Below, one piece after another: positions 1-14,500 of a DNA stretch of 64,000 bases. Position numbers and translations under genes: made by a program. The stretch spans positions 124,001 to 188,000 of the forward strand of contig JBAMDO010000034.1 in NCBI GenBank assembly GCA_037074765.1. The letters are read 5' to 3'. The notes beneath the pieces are model-generated. The model did no database searches and had not been told where the DNA came from. It saw only the letters and a list, made by a program, of their open reading frames with translations. Every line of letters starts with the position of its first letter. The first letter of the stretch is position 1. The DNA comes from Mansonella perstans. Taxonomy: Eukaryota; Nematoda; Chromadorea; Rhabditida; Onchocercidae.

Positions 1-47
1 TTAAGAACTATAGATGAGATAATTAGTTCGAAAGTGATCAGAGGTGA

Positions 48-3000
48 TTAAATTCTTAAAATGATATCAAAAATGAACCTGTTCCGTTTTCCTTCGTGCA
101 CCTGACGCGATAATTCAAAATATTGATTGGGATGAGTTATTACAGTACCTAATGAATTCTCGGTCATTTTATGGGTAAATTCAAAATATCGCGCACAAGC
201 TTTATCATATTGGGAATTTTTCGACAATAAGATAATCTGAAAAGCGAAAACAGGATTGTTACTAAAATAAGGCTATTATTACCAGTATAAAAATACTTTT
301 CATGTCTATCAGTTTCTTATATAGTTTGTATCAGGTTGGAGAGATTAAATGATGATGTAGGCTGTGGTTATATAATAAACTAGCAAAGACTGAATGAAAG
401 TATTAGAGATAAATATGATATTCCGTAAAAAAAAAAAAAAATTTATTTCGAAAGTTTTAGTTTTTTTCAGCTATCAGTTTTCAATGAATTAGTAGATGTT
501 GTCTATATGATATGAAGTTTTTCAAATGATAAGTAAGGAGGCTGTGAATCCATGGGCTTATTTTTTAAATATCAAGAAATTCAAATTAGATGAGACTTGT
601 TCGTACTATATTTTAACTAATAAATAACGTTGGAAAATATTACAAAAAAATACATGTTTTTCATAGGAAATTTGACTACACAAATCTAACTATAAAAGAG
701 GTTAAAAAATTTAGATTAAAAGTACAATGGCAAAGCTAAAACTAAGTTTATAGGACCAATCCCTTTATTGAGTGTTGCATTTTCAAGCTTTTACACTCTG
801 ATTTCTTTTGTTAAGATATTTGTGTAACAAGTAAATAAGAGTTAATTTATTTAACTTTTAAATTTAATATTACATGAGAATAAAATGCTCGATTTACCTG
901 ATCAATTTGAGACTTGGAAAGACCCAAACTTTCCAGATTTCCAGCTAGTAGCCGCAAATCATTGTGTCGATAAGGGCAACCTAAAGATTAAGAGGCAAAT
1001 ATTTTCAGATTAACACAATTAATGCTCCTTTAGTGAAATATTTGAAAAACATGAGGCAGATATCAAGAGAAGCAAATTATAGATGAGAAGCGAATTAAAT
1101 TTTCCCCTTTTCAACTCCATTATTGGGATGTGCTAAACGCTCTGAAATGTGACCACTATGATGTACCATTTACAAGCAAAGCTAGCTATGATTATCCAGA
1201 AGTGAAAAAGCCTAAATATCAAAATTACCATGACAGTCTGCAGATGAGGGATTAAATTCCAGAATTATCTTTGTGCAAGGATATGCCGAATAATCTGCAT
1301 GCTTTCCTTCCTTGCCATAATTATGACGAATATTGTATGCATATTGCTTATCAAACTAGAAATCAAAGAATTCATTGTATAATAGATGTAGTGAATGATA
1401 TTTCATAAAATATTACACTTTTAAATTAGACACATCTCTACCTAAAAATTTTTGCTCACTGATTTTTAATAAGTAAACTCCAAATCCTGACTAGCCTATC
1501 ATTTTAATAACAATAAAATGAGGAATTGAAATATTTCGTTCTAATTTGTAGAAGTTTAAATTAACATCAAGTAAGATACTATTACATCTTAAAAAAATGG
1601 ACTTCCTTCGAAATAGACAAAATTCTTCACCAACCTTATCTGAATCCATTTTTTTCGTAAATTCAGCCTTCCAAAAGGATAATGCATCTTCCAATTTCAT
1701 GCCAATTGCTTTTAAAAACAATCCATATTGCATTCGAGCTCCATGACGTAAATGATGATCTGATCTTAGTCGGTTATGTATATTTCTCATACACAATGGG
1801 AAAGAGGTTGCAGAAAGCTGAAATTCTTCTCGAACTTACAATTTTTCCTTGAAAAATTACTAGACGACACATACAAAAACAAAATAAAAGGTAATTGAAT
1901 CAAAATAAATTTCCATCACTTCTGGTGTACAAATTATCCTCCGAAAATACAGATATATAATAAAAAAGTATTTTGTACAAAGTAAAAGAGATTAACTACG
2001 ATTGCGCTCACTCGTGGAAAAACATCCAAAGACTCAGGGACAACAACTTCCCATAAATGATTGTAGAGGGTTAGCATAATGAAAGCTATTGTATTGGATA
2101 TGAATGAAAAGTTAAGAGACATACTGAATCCACCATATCAGGTGTCACACAGGAGGTATCCGTTCCAATATAATTTTTACCCACATATGATTTGCTTGAT
2201 AGATTCTTCAAAAATGGCATTAACCTGTCATTTTCTTCGATGAATACGATATTTTTACAAGCACGCTGAAATATAGCAAGCAACATAAGACAACGATGAC
2301 TGAGATAGTCATTTTTATAAAGCCATAAACTAAGATTTCAAAATTTATCTAACAATTTCGAGTAAGACTCTACGATTATGAAATCTCTCTATTAAGCAAA
2401 ATGGATTCAATATGAGTCAAACTTTGTTTTATATACAACAAATACTAACAGCCATAGCAGTGGCGATATTAAGACGAAGCCTTGTGCATAATATAACTTG
2501 GAGATCATCTTCAGAAACAAAGGCATAACCCAAAACTAGCAGAACTCGACGTTTACGAACTAGATCAAGTGCATTTTCAAAAGGAACTTTCCAAAAACTT
2601 GTGCTTGTAATCTGAAAGACAAAGCAGTATTGAAAACATATGTGAAAAATCTTTTAAAAGTAAAATTTCTTTGTTTCAAATAGAAAAATTTTTTAAAAAA
2701 TGAAGTATATAATGATGATATATGATTGGTAAAGCATGCGAAAGAAAAATTATTTGTTAGATTTAAAATCAGGTTTTTTTTTTTCATAAGAAATAAACAT
2801 AATTAGTGCATAAACAATCAGTAAATTTTTATGATAACCAGTAATCACCAATAATCTAATCAAAATATGGATAAAAAAAAAAGGACTGTTGAAATGACAG
2901 TGAGATACTAGTAAAAAAAAAAAAACATGTACATCAATGACAAAAGAATGATATGTCATGGAAGTATGTCGAGAATCTCGATAGGTCTTCGACCTCCAGG

Positions 3001-4060
3001 AAATATTTTGACTTTAATTTTGATCATTATATTCAGTTTTAAGATTTACGGATGTGCATTGCCCATAATGAATATCCCTATGAAATCTTAAGGAGATGCT
3101 CCTTAAAAGCAGTTATAATTAATGCTGTCATTGTTTAACCTTGTTAAGCGGTATCAAACAAGCATTCGAAAGATTGTCCTTCAGATGTTCTTTTTCATTA
3201 TCTGTGACCAGTTGAGCATCAAAATTGTTAGCTTTAAGAAATTGAGTTACGGCACTACAACTTTTTGAAACCTTAAATAGCATTTTTAAAATATGTTTGA
3301 ACTGAAAGTGAATTGTGTTATTTGAAAAAAAAGAGCAATATTTTTATCGATTTACAGGTAAAATATTCATCCTTCAAAAGAATCAAAATTGTAAAAAACG
3401 TACAATTCGAAAGCGAAATTTAAACAAATCCACTTCTTGTTGTATAAACCATTTAGTCTGCTCAGGAGTTTGACAAAATGCAAGTCGTAAGATGAAATGA
3501 GATATAACATCGCGCCTTCTCTCGTTTCCCAATTCCTCCAATGGACAACAACCACATGCTATTGGCATCAATTTCATCAAATGCTGAAAAATACTAAATA
3601 TATCTGTTCAGAACCAAATTTCATTCATACCAAGAATATGAGAATCAAAAGCATCCAACTGATAAGTTAATAATTAATATCAAAAATTAAGTAATGCTTC
3701 TTGCACAATAACAGATCGCTTACCTTTGTTAATTCATTGTTTATTGCTTCCGTTTCACGTGAAAAACATTCTTTCACCTGTTCGACAGCTTTCAATACCC
3801 TTAGCCTGTTAAGTGCCAGCTGTTGAAACTCAAGCAGTGTGATATCCTCTGTTGGTGGCTCCAAATACATTTGTAAATTTAGATCTTCCATCTTTTTCGG
3901 ACCCTAAATTTGAAGTGATATTTGCGAAGAGTTTCGAAGATTTTCCATTATAATAATACTTTTCAAAATTTTTGTGCCTCAAAATTACCTTGTGAACCGT
4001 TCCCAGAGCATTTTGTATCAGAAACTTCGGAATACTTCTCGGATTCCCTTCAAATTGCAT
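48..4060 (-). CDS. PRIM2: DNA primase large subunit (PRIM2), complete, 10 exons
   Basis: Large subunit of the heterodimeric primase in the DNA polymerase alpha-primase complex, which lays RNA primers in the nucleus. Exons: 4060-3989, 3903-3724, 3583-3404, 3271-3140, 2611-2450, 2265-2125, 1817-1635, 1355-1229, 980-898, 236-48. They sum to 1449 nt, giving 482 aa (human 509), and all phases agree. The N-terminus MQFEG resembles the vertebrate MEFSG start. Family signatures seen are [20 protein letters not shown] and [10 protein letters not shown]. The four Fe-S cluster cysteines are at about residues 298 (SFPLC), 377 (AYPC), 394 (CHGC) and 434 (DKAC). Their spacing of 79/17/40 is essentially the human 80/17/40, so the cluster should be intact. 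A likely spliced-leader acceptor (TTCTAG) lies 33 nt upstream of the ATG. The C-terminal tail after the last conserved block is only about 15 residues, shorter than in vertebrates. If the GT at 80-85 is used as a donor instead, the last residues would differ. Confidence 0.95.
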
Positions 4061-5500
4061 CTTTCCAATAACAATCCTTCTTATAGCTAATTCCTAGAAT
4101 GAAAACAATAAAAATTATTTCCGAAAAAATCTTTCTTAACAATGAAAGACACGGAAAAAACATTATGGCCTTTATACATTCACAATTTAATAGAGACTCC
4201 ACAACAAAATCATGCTATAAAACCTAAAATAAAAACACTAAGAAAAGATAGAAAAATAAAAAATTAAAAGAATCAAAAAATAAAAATCACCACATCAGGA
4301 AACAGTCTAAAAAAAAAATAAAAAAAAAGAAATCAAAAAAACACATCAAAATAGATAAAAAATAAATAAATACAAAGTGAAATATTTTCCTAATTACAAA
4401 TTAGATATTTTAAAAAAAACTAAAACAGCAAAAAAATAGACAAAAACCTGACACAAAAAATTAAATAATCATAATTAACAGAAAAAGTAGGGGATTCGAA
4501 AAAGGATTCTAAACAGTATGTTGTGAACGTATACGTGAACATAAAAAAAAAAGTGTACTAAGAAATATGAAATCTTATGAGGATAACTCACGAAATAACG
4601 ATCAAATTAAACATATGATTCGAAGTAATTTTACGACTGAAATTTTCTCTTTAAGGTATCAAATAAATTTATTCCTTCATTTCACATATTTAAGCTTTAT
4701 TTTAAAGATCTTTCCTCTACTGCATTTTTGTGGCATAATATAAGATGTGTAAAATCATTGTTACAAGTTTTGTCCCTTAGTTTGGAGATCAAGAGCTAAG
4801 CCGAGCAAAAGTGTCAAATGCTCAGATCAACTCACCCATTTCAACTCATATCTTACAGTGATGCAATATCTACTGGTCTATAATTTTAGGACGGGATTGA
4901 AAAAAGTTTAAAAATTAGACAGACAATATGAAAATAGCCACAAATGTTAAGTGTTTCATTTAGATGGTATTAAGTAAGCTGAACACAATTACTTCATATT
5001 CTTTTATTATAGAAACAATGATTGACAGCAAGCAGGAAGAGACATCTTTTAACAAACAATACTTGAAATCAAGTGTATGTAAACATAAAACTTTATTGAA
5101 CTATTCAAGTGACTAAACATAAGACCAACTGATCATTCTCTAAACAAATACAACACATTCCTATTGGAGAGACGATTACTTATTGCTGTACAAGCATGCA
5201 GTTATTATTACAACTGAGAGAATAAAAATAAAACATTGAAATACACATTTTTTTAACTTAAAAATACCTCTATCTTTTATAGAGCGTAAATAACGAAATC
5301 AATTAAATAAAAATAATTCAAAAGACGCCTATATTAAATATTGACAAAACATAAGATTATTTTAACCAAAATCTGACGAAATATCTTAAAATAAATCCTG
5401 CATTTACCATGTAAATGCAGCACAGAACAAGCAATGGAAGCACCAAAATACTAAACACCAATTTGATGAAAATTGACAATACAGGAGAATGCATCCTGTA
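4061..5500. other. Intergenic, PRIM2 5' / RBM25 3' region
   Basis: About 1.44 kb between two same-strand genes. It is very A-rich on the plus strand (4210-4450 is nearly all A with scattered C/G), with no convincing exon, RNA gene or repeat family. The spacing is too long for a typical nematode operon junction. Confidence 0.6.
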
Positions 5501-8500
5501 TCATTTCCTTGACAGACCTAATTTCTTTGCTTCTGATTCATAAATTAACAGTCTCCACATTTTTACAACGAATACCTCTGCTTCATCATCCAGAACCTGT
5601 AAAAATTAGGAGAACATAACTAAGTTTAAATATAACCAAAAGACTTGCTGCAAGTAATGGACCTTGTAAAAATTGAATAAAAATTCCTCTAACGAAAGTC
5701 AAAGTACCGCTGGAAAAGTTACCATAGCAATATCGGAAAGGATTTTCTGTGGATCGGTCTTTGATGTCACCTTTTCACAAACAAAATCAACCAATGAAGC
5801 TTCTTCTTCACCAATATAATCTGTTATTTTTTTTGAAACCCACGGTTTGACCTAGAAAAAGAATGAAAAATAAAAGCAAAAAGTATTCTAGGGGTATCCA
5901 AAATTTCACGGATCTCAATTTCCAAAATAATATTTACCCTTTGCTCAACAAGAGACTTATCGACATAATTCCAATTGATTGGAAAAGCAAATAAATCATT
6001 TTTAGCAGTTGGAATCCGATCTATTAAATCTTTGATCATCTGTTTACGTTCTTCCGATGTCATCGCCTGAATGCGATCCTGAAAATAAGCTTATAAGTAA
6101 GAAAAAAGTTCGGAGATACTTAATTATTGAAAACCTATAACGCTATTTCAAAAAATCATAGCTCCCTTACCTCTTCGGTTATTTCGAATGGTTTCAATTT
6201 CTTTTTTGGAAACGCTGAGTCTTCATCATTTTCTTCGAAACCGAATACTCCATTTAGGTGCGAACTTGTTGACGGTCGTGCAGGTGTGATAACATCAGTA
6301 CGCACAATAGCTGGACTTGTAAGCGATGATGACATTACGGACGGTGATACCGCGCTTATTATTGGTGAGTTCGCAACAGGAGTGTCCTCGGATGCTACTA
6401 AAAAATTACAGTAATTGATTTGGTAAAGCATGTTTACCGAACAGATCAATGATTTGAATTCTTTGCAACACATAGTTTAAAAACCAATCCTACTGAGGAA
6501 AATTTCTCATTCGTCAGCATTAGTTCACAGAAAATCAAAATTATATTTCAGTAGAAACGAATTTAGGATCAAACAATGAAGTTAATATTATATTATACCG
6601 GCTTTCCAACTACTCCGCTTCTCAGGCTCTGCTTTGAGAGCTTCCTCAGCGCTTCCATCACTTTCAGAATCACTTTCAGATTCTTCACTCTCCCCATCTT
6701 TTTCCGGTTCAGATGGTAATGGTTTCTGACCCAAAGGACGATGTGGATTTGGACTTCCAGAATCTGCTCGTATTTTCCGCAACAAAGCTTCTTCCTAAAC
6801 ATATTAAATCTATCATAAAGCTTTCCTCAAAAGATAAATCTGAAACGCACAATGAAACTTCGGGTATCATATGACCTGTTCCTCGTGCCGTTTCCTGGCT
6901 TCCTCATCCGGATTTTCAACGTTTGCATCTTCAGCCAAAATTTGCTTTTTAAGCTCCTCAATTTCTTGTTGCTCGCGTTGCCGATCTTTAGCATCTGCTT
7001 CACGCTCACGTTCAAAATCACGCCGACGTTGAAATAATGAAGAACTTCTGCAAATAAATGACCAATAACCAAAAACCTTCTAAAATGATTCCAATAACTC
7101 CACCTTTTGAGAGCCCTAAAACGCTTCTTGGCAATATGTAAAACTCTACAACGTTTCTTGGCGAAATGTCCATATTTCTATTAGTCTCATACCTTGTTCA
7201 ATGCTGGTACAGAGGGATGCGTTAACAGAATAAGCAAACATTATGATGCCCTGAGCAATAATAAATAAATCAAAACTATAGCTTAAGAAAAAAATAATTA
7301 CTTATAATATTTCTGATCCATGCGTTCATCATCATAATCCTCTAAGAAATGTTTCAATTTCTTTGCTTCTTTTTGCATATCACGCTTACGTTGTTTCTCT
7401 CGTTGCTCATCCCGCTCATATAATTTTGCCTGCCTTCTTTCGCGGGCTTCCCATTTATGCAGCCTGTCTGCATAAGCTATTTCTTTTTCACGAATCTAAA
7501 AAAACTTCCTCTAAGTTTAGATAATTCCCAAATCCCTGTGTTGAAGCAGCCTTTATCTTCACAGCAGTTTTTCACTACTTTAAACATATTTAAGAAAACC
7601 TCAAGAAATTTAAACTTGAATATTAGTGATTAATACTTAGAAAAATTTCGGGTATCTGAAATATGAAAAGATAATGTAACCTGTTTACGCAAAGCTCTTC
7701 TTTCCTTTTGTTCATCACTGTCCTCGGAATCTCGATCTCTGAAAAGCGATTAAAATGAAAGAATGAAGCATTTCTACAAATTATATTATATAGAAATAAA
7801 CGAAATTGCCTGCTAGGTGACTGAGATCTGAATGCTTTTCGAATATGACTTCCAGAATGATTCGAAAAACTGCTATCGGAAGACGAACTGCTGCTACTTC
7901 GACTTGATGCACTACTTCTGCTTGATGAACGATAATATGATCTAAATTCATTTCAGATACTAAAAAATGAAAAGATGCCCAGATAAATTAAAAAATAAAG
8001 TAAAGCTTTCATTTACTTCTATTCAACTGAAAATAATTTATCACTTTGTTTTTTCTCACTAGTATAAATATAACAATATAATTAATTCACGATATATATC
8101 GATACTAAAGCTAATTTAATGCTTAAAAACTTTCGATATTTAGAAGATAAAAAATTATTTTAAATTAAAAAATAAAATGAGGAATGTACTTTTTCACATC
8201 ACTTCGTTCACTATCACTGCGAGATCTTTTCCGAGACTTATGTCTGCTTCGACTATCTGAACGAGAACGTGAACGTAACCGATGCCGGCTGCTATATTTA
8301 TCATCTTCCTGAAAATATTCTATAGTAATAGGTTCAATTTTGCAATAAACATAAAAACAGTATCACTTATTTTGCGCTATGCTTTCTATCCCACAACTTC
8401 ATACCATTGCGCTTCCAAATATACTACTATATGTCTCTAATTTTATCATTCTTAGGCTGAACAAAGAGCATGCAATAATGTAATGACGATAATTTATCTT

Positions 8501-11500
8501 CCCCAAATAAGACTATTGTACAGCAATGAGCGAAAGCTTTTAAATGATAAATATTTGCTAGATGTCACAGTTGTTTCTTACACAAAAGAATTAATTAAGC
8601 AATAACAAGTATTAAATACAATGTTATTATTAATTTAAAAAATTTTTAAAAATTTCGTTCCTTCATTAATTAGTGAGAGAAAAAAATAACTTCAGCAGTG
8701 ATACAGAGTGCAGTTACTATTTATCCAGAACAAATTCGAAACTAATTCATTTCTGATCAATATTTAAAAACGTTCCCATGGATAAACTTTTTTGTTCAAA
8801 ACAGCATTCTGCTGACAGTTGCAATAACTATATCTAATTCAATTCAGTATGCAATTGCATCGTTGTATTACTGTATGCACTGATTAAAGATGACTGAAGA
8901 ATGATTGAATTTAGACATAACCACAATTTTTCCCACAAAGTTTTTGAATGAAAATATTTTACCATTAAGCGATCAAAAATGAAAACACGAAAATTTATAA
9001 CAAGTGAAGGCTATTGTTTCGTGCTGTATCAATACTTCTTTGATATTTAAATGAATAGCAAAAAAAAATTTTCATCTAAATTTTTCATTAGGTTTTGTGA
9101 GTAGTGCTGCTATCGATGGTGAAAAGTGATAGCAAAAACAGAATGTTAAAGTGAAACAAGAAATTTCATCCAATTTATCATTGCAAAGATAGAGTAGAAG
9201 AGGAAAAATATCACCACCAAACCTAATAATTATAATGAATTCTCATGCACTCGAGAGTGGCTAATCATAATAATAAAGCACTAACACTGTTCCAAAAGAT
9301 CTTTCTAAGCAAACAAGATAATGATATTAATCATTGTCTGTACAAAACTCTGTTTTTTTACATAAATTAGAACTAATACTTTTTTTCATTAACTCGTAAA
9401 AACAGCAAGTACATCATCGCTGGATTAGCTAAAAAATAAAGAATATTTCTCATGCCTGAAAACACCATTATTACTGAACCAAATCGAGTGAACCAATAAC
9501 ATGAGTGATAGTAGTTCTTAGTTTATTTGCACAGCATAGATTTTAGATTGATCAACAGAAATTTCTAAACATCTGATACCCTTCCGCCATAGTACGTACG
9601 AACAGATCAAATCGAAATTAACCGTTTCTATATATATATCCCTATATATCTGACAAAATTAATCAAACCATATTATTTGAAGTAGAAAAGCTTCAATTCA
9701 TTCATCCCTCTAAGCAAATGAAACATATTAATGTAACGTATAAATAATTAAACCTAGTGAAAAAGTGATGGTTTTCAGCGGGCAAGATAGAGTTACTTAA
9801 AACATCAACATTTACACTTACCAGCGCGACAATTTTTTGCTGCGAACTTGTACAAATCTGTAATATTATAAGCAAAATCACTATAATTCTCTTTTCTCTT
9901 GATTTTTAAAAGAAAAAAACATGTAGAGAGTGCGTCCCAGAAATTCCATGCAAGCTTCAGTACTTTATTAAAGAAAGAAAAACATAAATATGTAAAAATC
10001 AAAATGTGTGCACTGTTACGAAAATGAAAAGCATGCAAATGAAGGAACTTCAAGTTTACAGACAACTACGATATACAAACGATATACGAACTTTTGCTGT
10101 CAGTTCATAACAAAATTGCTAAGCACACAACGCCATCACTATTTAAAACATGAAAAAATATATGCCGTTCGTTGGAGCAATAAATTGTAATAAGAAACGG
10201 TTTATGCAAAAGAGTTGACTATCTTCATCTAAATTTCAGTCTATTTACTAGATTTGGGCAAATTGATCGACTAAAGCAAAAAATGATCAGTACATCTCGC
10301 AGTGTGTCACAGAGAAAAAGGCTATGCATCGGTCTTTCAGGAAAATATCAGATAACCCACAATCTAACTGATCCAAAGGAAATGATTCTGCAACTTATCC
10401 AGATACAAAATTTGAAGCTGCTTCAACATCAAATAAACTAGTAAAATTGATCCCCGGAAATTTTAGAAAAAAACTCAGCGAAATATGTTTCGAGCCGTCA
10501 GCGATCCTCAGCGAAACATGTTTCGAGCCGTCAGAGATTCTCAGCGAAACATGTTTCGAGTCTCACTGAATGCTCGATTATTTGAAACTTACATATAAAA
10601 GATATTAAAAAGTAATAACTGGCTCACAAAATCATCCAGTTTTCCGGAAACCATTCAATAATCGACTGAAGGTCTGCTAAGTGAACACAATCTCTTGAAA
10701 AATCTACTATAAAATAAAAACCATTTCATCAATTTAATTATTTGAAAACTAGTCGTTATTAGCTTCCTTCGCACACTCAAGAAACACTATACAATATGTT
10801 AATATACCGTCATTTTTGTCAAAAAAAGGAAGAGGAACAAACTTTTAGCATCAAGTGTTTACTGCATGTTAGCAAAAGCTATCAGTAAGAAAGCCATTAA
10901 TAAGAAAGCTATCAATACAGCTTTATTTTAATATAAATCGATAAATATATTCTGAGATTTCTATAATGGAAGTTAGAATGAGAAAATTACTTCAATTTTA
11001 CGATTTTTTGTTGTTTTAAAATCATTTAGTTCGTTTAGACTTGTTTGAAAGAAGAGATAGTAATGAATAGAAAATTTTTCTTATCAGTCATGATCTAAAA
11101 CAATTAAGCTGAACAAAGAGTGATGAAACTGAATTTTCGGAGCTTTCTGGAGAAATTTTCAGATAAAGGACGATAGACCATTAGAAATGTTGAAAACAAA
11201 TGGAACGCAGAATCAATCTTAATTTAAACAAATTAAGAACAGTGACCTGATACTGATAGTTAGTAATAAATAAGCGAAGATCTTGAGTTAATTGTCCGAT
11301 GATTTTTGTTTTAATAGAAATTGAAATACTTACACGCGTAGTGAGGTTTTTGACATTAACACGAGAAGAAATAAAAAAACAAACATTGACGAACATACAA
11401 GGAGCTTTTCAAGCAGACAGTATAGCATTTTTCAAACATGTGATATGCATTCACTTTGCTGTTGAAGCTTTGCTTATGATTTTTTATGCCTAGATTTTGA

Positions 11501-14500
11501 CATCGGTTCTTTGGTTTTGGAGCAAAGAGATTAGTTGCTGTGAGAAAATAAAGGAAAATGGAAAATATGGAACTTACTCGTTGCCAAAATGCGTACTTTC
11601 GTTATCCCAACAATATGCGTTTAGCCTATACAGATTTTATCAAAACACACACCTCTACTTGTGTGTACTTCAATTATTGAATTTTAGAATAAGACACTAT
11701 TGGAAATATATATTATTAATCTTCGTTTACTGATAAATGGAAAAGTGCTACTTGAAAGTAAGTAACATTACTCACCTTTTTTTCCCTTCGCTTTTCAACA
11801 CTTCGATCTCGTGCTCGGTCCTGAAAAATACAGTTTCAGTACCGACTTATTTTCAACAGCTAATCAAAAAACCATACATCTAACAAAAAACTGATGAAAC
11901 GGAATCAAAAATAAACAATTATGAATATTCCCATGATTAAATTACTCACCTTTCCCTTTTCCAAAGCTGGAGACCGAACCTTCTCTGCCAGTTCACCATC
12001 TGCAATTCATTTTTTATAGTTAAAAATCATTCAGTATTATATTTTTGTTCAGTAATGAAGTCGCGAAAGAAAAGATAACAGTTATCAGAGAATTCAAAGT
12101 GACCTTCGCATCATAAACAAAGAAGTACAACCATGTCACAGTATTCTCCGACTTTCATCAGCTAAAAGAAATGCAACCTTCTATGGGTACGAGATCTGGT
12201 GCATCCTTTTCAACCAGTGTCTGAATTTTCTGCCGTATTTCTTCATCGTCAGCAACATTATCTTCATCTGCTGGCATTTCATCGGATGCCAATGTTTCGG
12301 GAGGTAAATTTTTTTCTGCGCGTTTTCTAGCAACGTAATCTTTAACCATTGTTCGTGTTTTGTCATCAATCTGAAAACTATTGCTGTTATAACACGACAT
12401 AATGAAATCAAAAAAATTTTCAAAAAAAACCTTAGCATGGTACATAAAGACACTTTTTTTCGTGAAATTTATTCGACACAACTAACCGCTTTCTGTAGCA
12501 TCTAATCAAATTCCGAAAAAATACCTTCCCAATATCTCTAGGTTTTACTCCAAGTGTATCTGGTTTTTCTCATTTTTTTTCTGCGTCTTATTGATATGAT
12601 TTTATTAGCGAATCTTTACTTCTGTATTGAAAACTAACTTTAACTACTAATTTCTTCTCGGCAAGTGGATAATCATGTAAAATTCGTAAAGCTCGCATTG
12701 TACCAAATGGACTTTCAAATTCACAAAAACCAAATGCTTGAAATTTTCCATTTGAACCTTGAATGCGTTTCCATGTTGCGACTGCGCCACACTCCTCCAA
12801 AATTTAAAGATTATTCCATCCAAATTTCAAAAAAAAATATTATTCACAGATTTTAGCAATGAATTGAAATCAACCAAAAATCAGACTTTTATAATAACAC
12901 TGATTTTTCGATGATACGACGAAGTAAAAAAAATTAAGTACGATATTCGATCTTTGCCAAGTTTTTTTTATGAAACTGCATCTGCAATTTAGCAGTGTGC
13001 TGTATCATCAACATTCTTAAATATTCACTTCTTTTTATATTTGCATACTCATGCCTCAATCGACCATGCATTTTTTATAAATTAGCAGTTCTGATAAAAA
13101 ATATTACCGTTAAAATAGCTCGTATCAGCTCGTTGCCGCATTTCTCATTTATATTACCAACAAAAACTGTCGTGACGGGTGGTTTTTCTGGAGGCTGAAA
13201 TAAAAATTTATTGAATCCATGAACGAAATACTGAGAAAACTGTCCTTTCTTCTCCATCTTTTTTAGTGCAGAATTATGCAACAAAAAATAATGAGTAATA
13301 TACCTTAGGTTGTGGTGCAGGTGGTGCTGCCATCCGCTGTGCAGCAGCCGCGGCCATGATAGGATTAGGCATGAAATAAGGATTCGGAAAAGGCACTAAA
13401 ATTAATCATACTGATTTGAAATGAAACAAATCCATTTAAGACTGAGAGAAAATTTCATTTAAATCGTTAGTAAACTAACGGTAAAATAATCATGAAATAA
13501 AATCATTATAGGCAAATTATTTGTTATAATTATCTGTTCTTCCCACGAAATTTAAAAAAACTCGCCATGTTCCATCCTTTCAATAAAAAAAAGAAAAACA
13601 TTAAACTATAAATATTCCTTGCAACTGAAACACATCAGAAATACTTAAAGATGCACATGGAAGAAAAAGCGAAGGAACAAAGTTTCACTCAATCCTTTAT
13701 CATAAAAGTTAGATTTTAAAGAACTAAAGTCCCATCATGTTTTTAAAGCTCAAATACAATTACATGGCTAAGAATATCTTGGTACTTCGGAAAAAACTTA
13801 TTTTAATCTTTAAAATTTCAATCTTTCGTTTTTGCTCTTATTGACATCTCAAAAATACTCGCATAACTATAAAGTACGATAGTGTCTTTTCTTTCCCCTT
13901 AATTATGATGCTATTTTTACAGTCCAAGTTATAAAGATTTTTTTACATTCCAAGTTACGCAACGATAACGATCAACACAATACTATTTGATATGGAAGGC
14001 TACTATAATTCTGTAATTAAGAAAATGTGAATATATAAAGAAAGCTAAAATAAGATTCAGATGAACATATTGTTCAAGATATAAAAGTAGATTATTTGAG
14101 GCAGGAAAATGCTTCAATAAGCACTTCTCTGTATTCGTAGTATAAAATTCCAATAATTTTTATCAAAATAAGAAGAATCTTAATTTATCAATCATATATC
14201 ATATGCCCGTGAAGACACTGCAAAAGTTACTCGATAGATAAAAGAAAGCAAAAACGAGTCAAAAAAGGGACTTTAACCGCAGGAAGACATATCCAAATCA
14301 AAATTCAATCACCTGCATCTGGTATGAAAGAATGAAATTGATATCAAAACTGGGAAACGAAGTCCGCTATATTACTATTTTTGTTGTGATGACAAAAAAC
14401 AAAAATATAAGACCATAATTTAGTAAACATCAAACCCCACAAGCGATCTCAATTCATCCTGTAAAATTTGTTTAAAAAAAAAAAAACATCTCTTCAACTG

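Noticed and set aside
885..1400. Plus-strand stretches that read as a broken gene (with stops and a frameshift)
   Set aside because: The minus strand here carries PRIM2 exons 8 and 9 with correct splice sites and phases ([18 protein letters not shown]). The plus-strand reading is their antisense shadow.
6127..6414. 95-codon plus-strand open frame
   Set aside because: Antisense shadow of RBM25 exon 14 (6397-6171), which fits the RBM25 model in phase.
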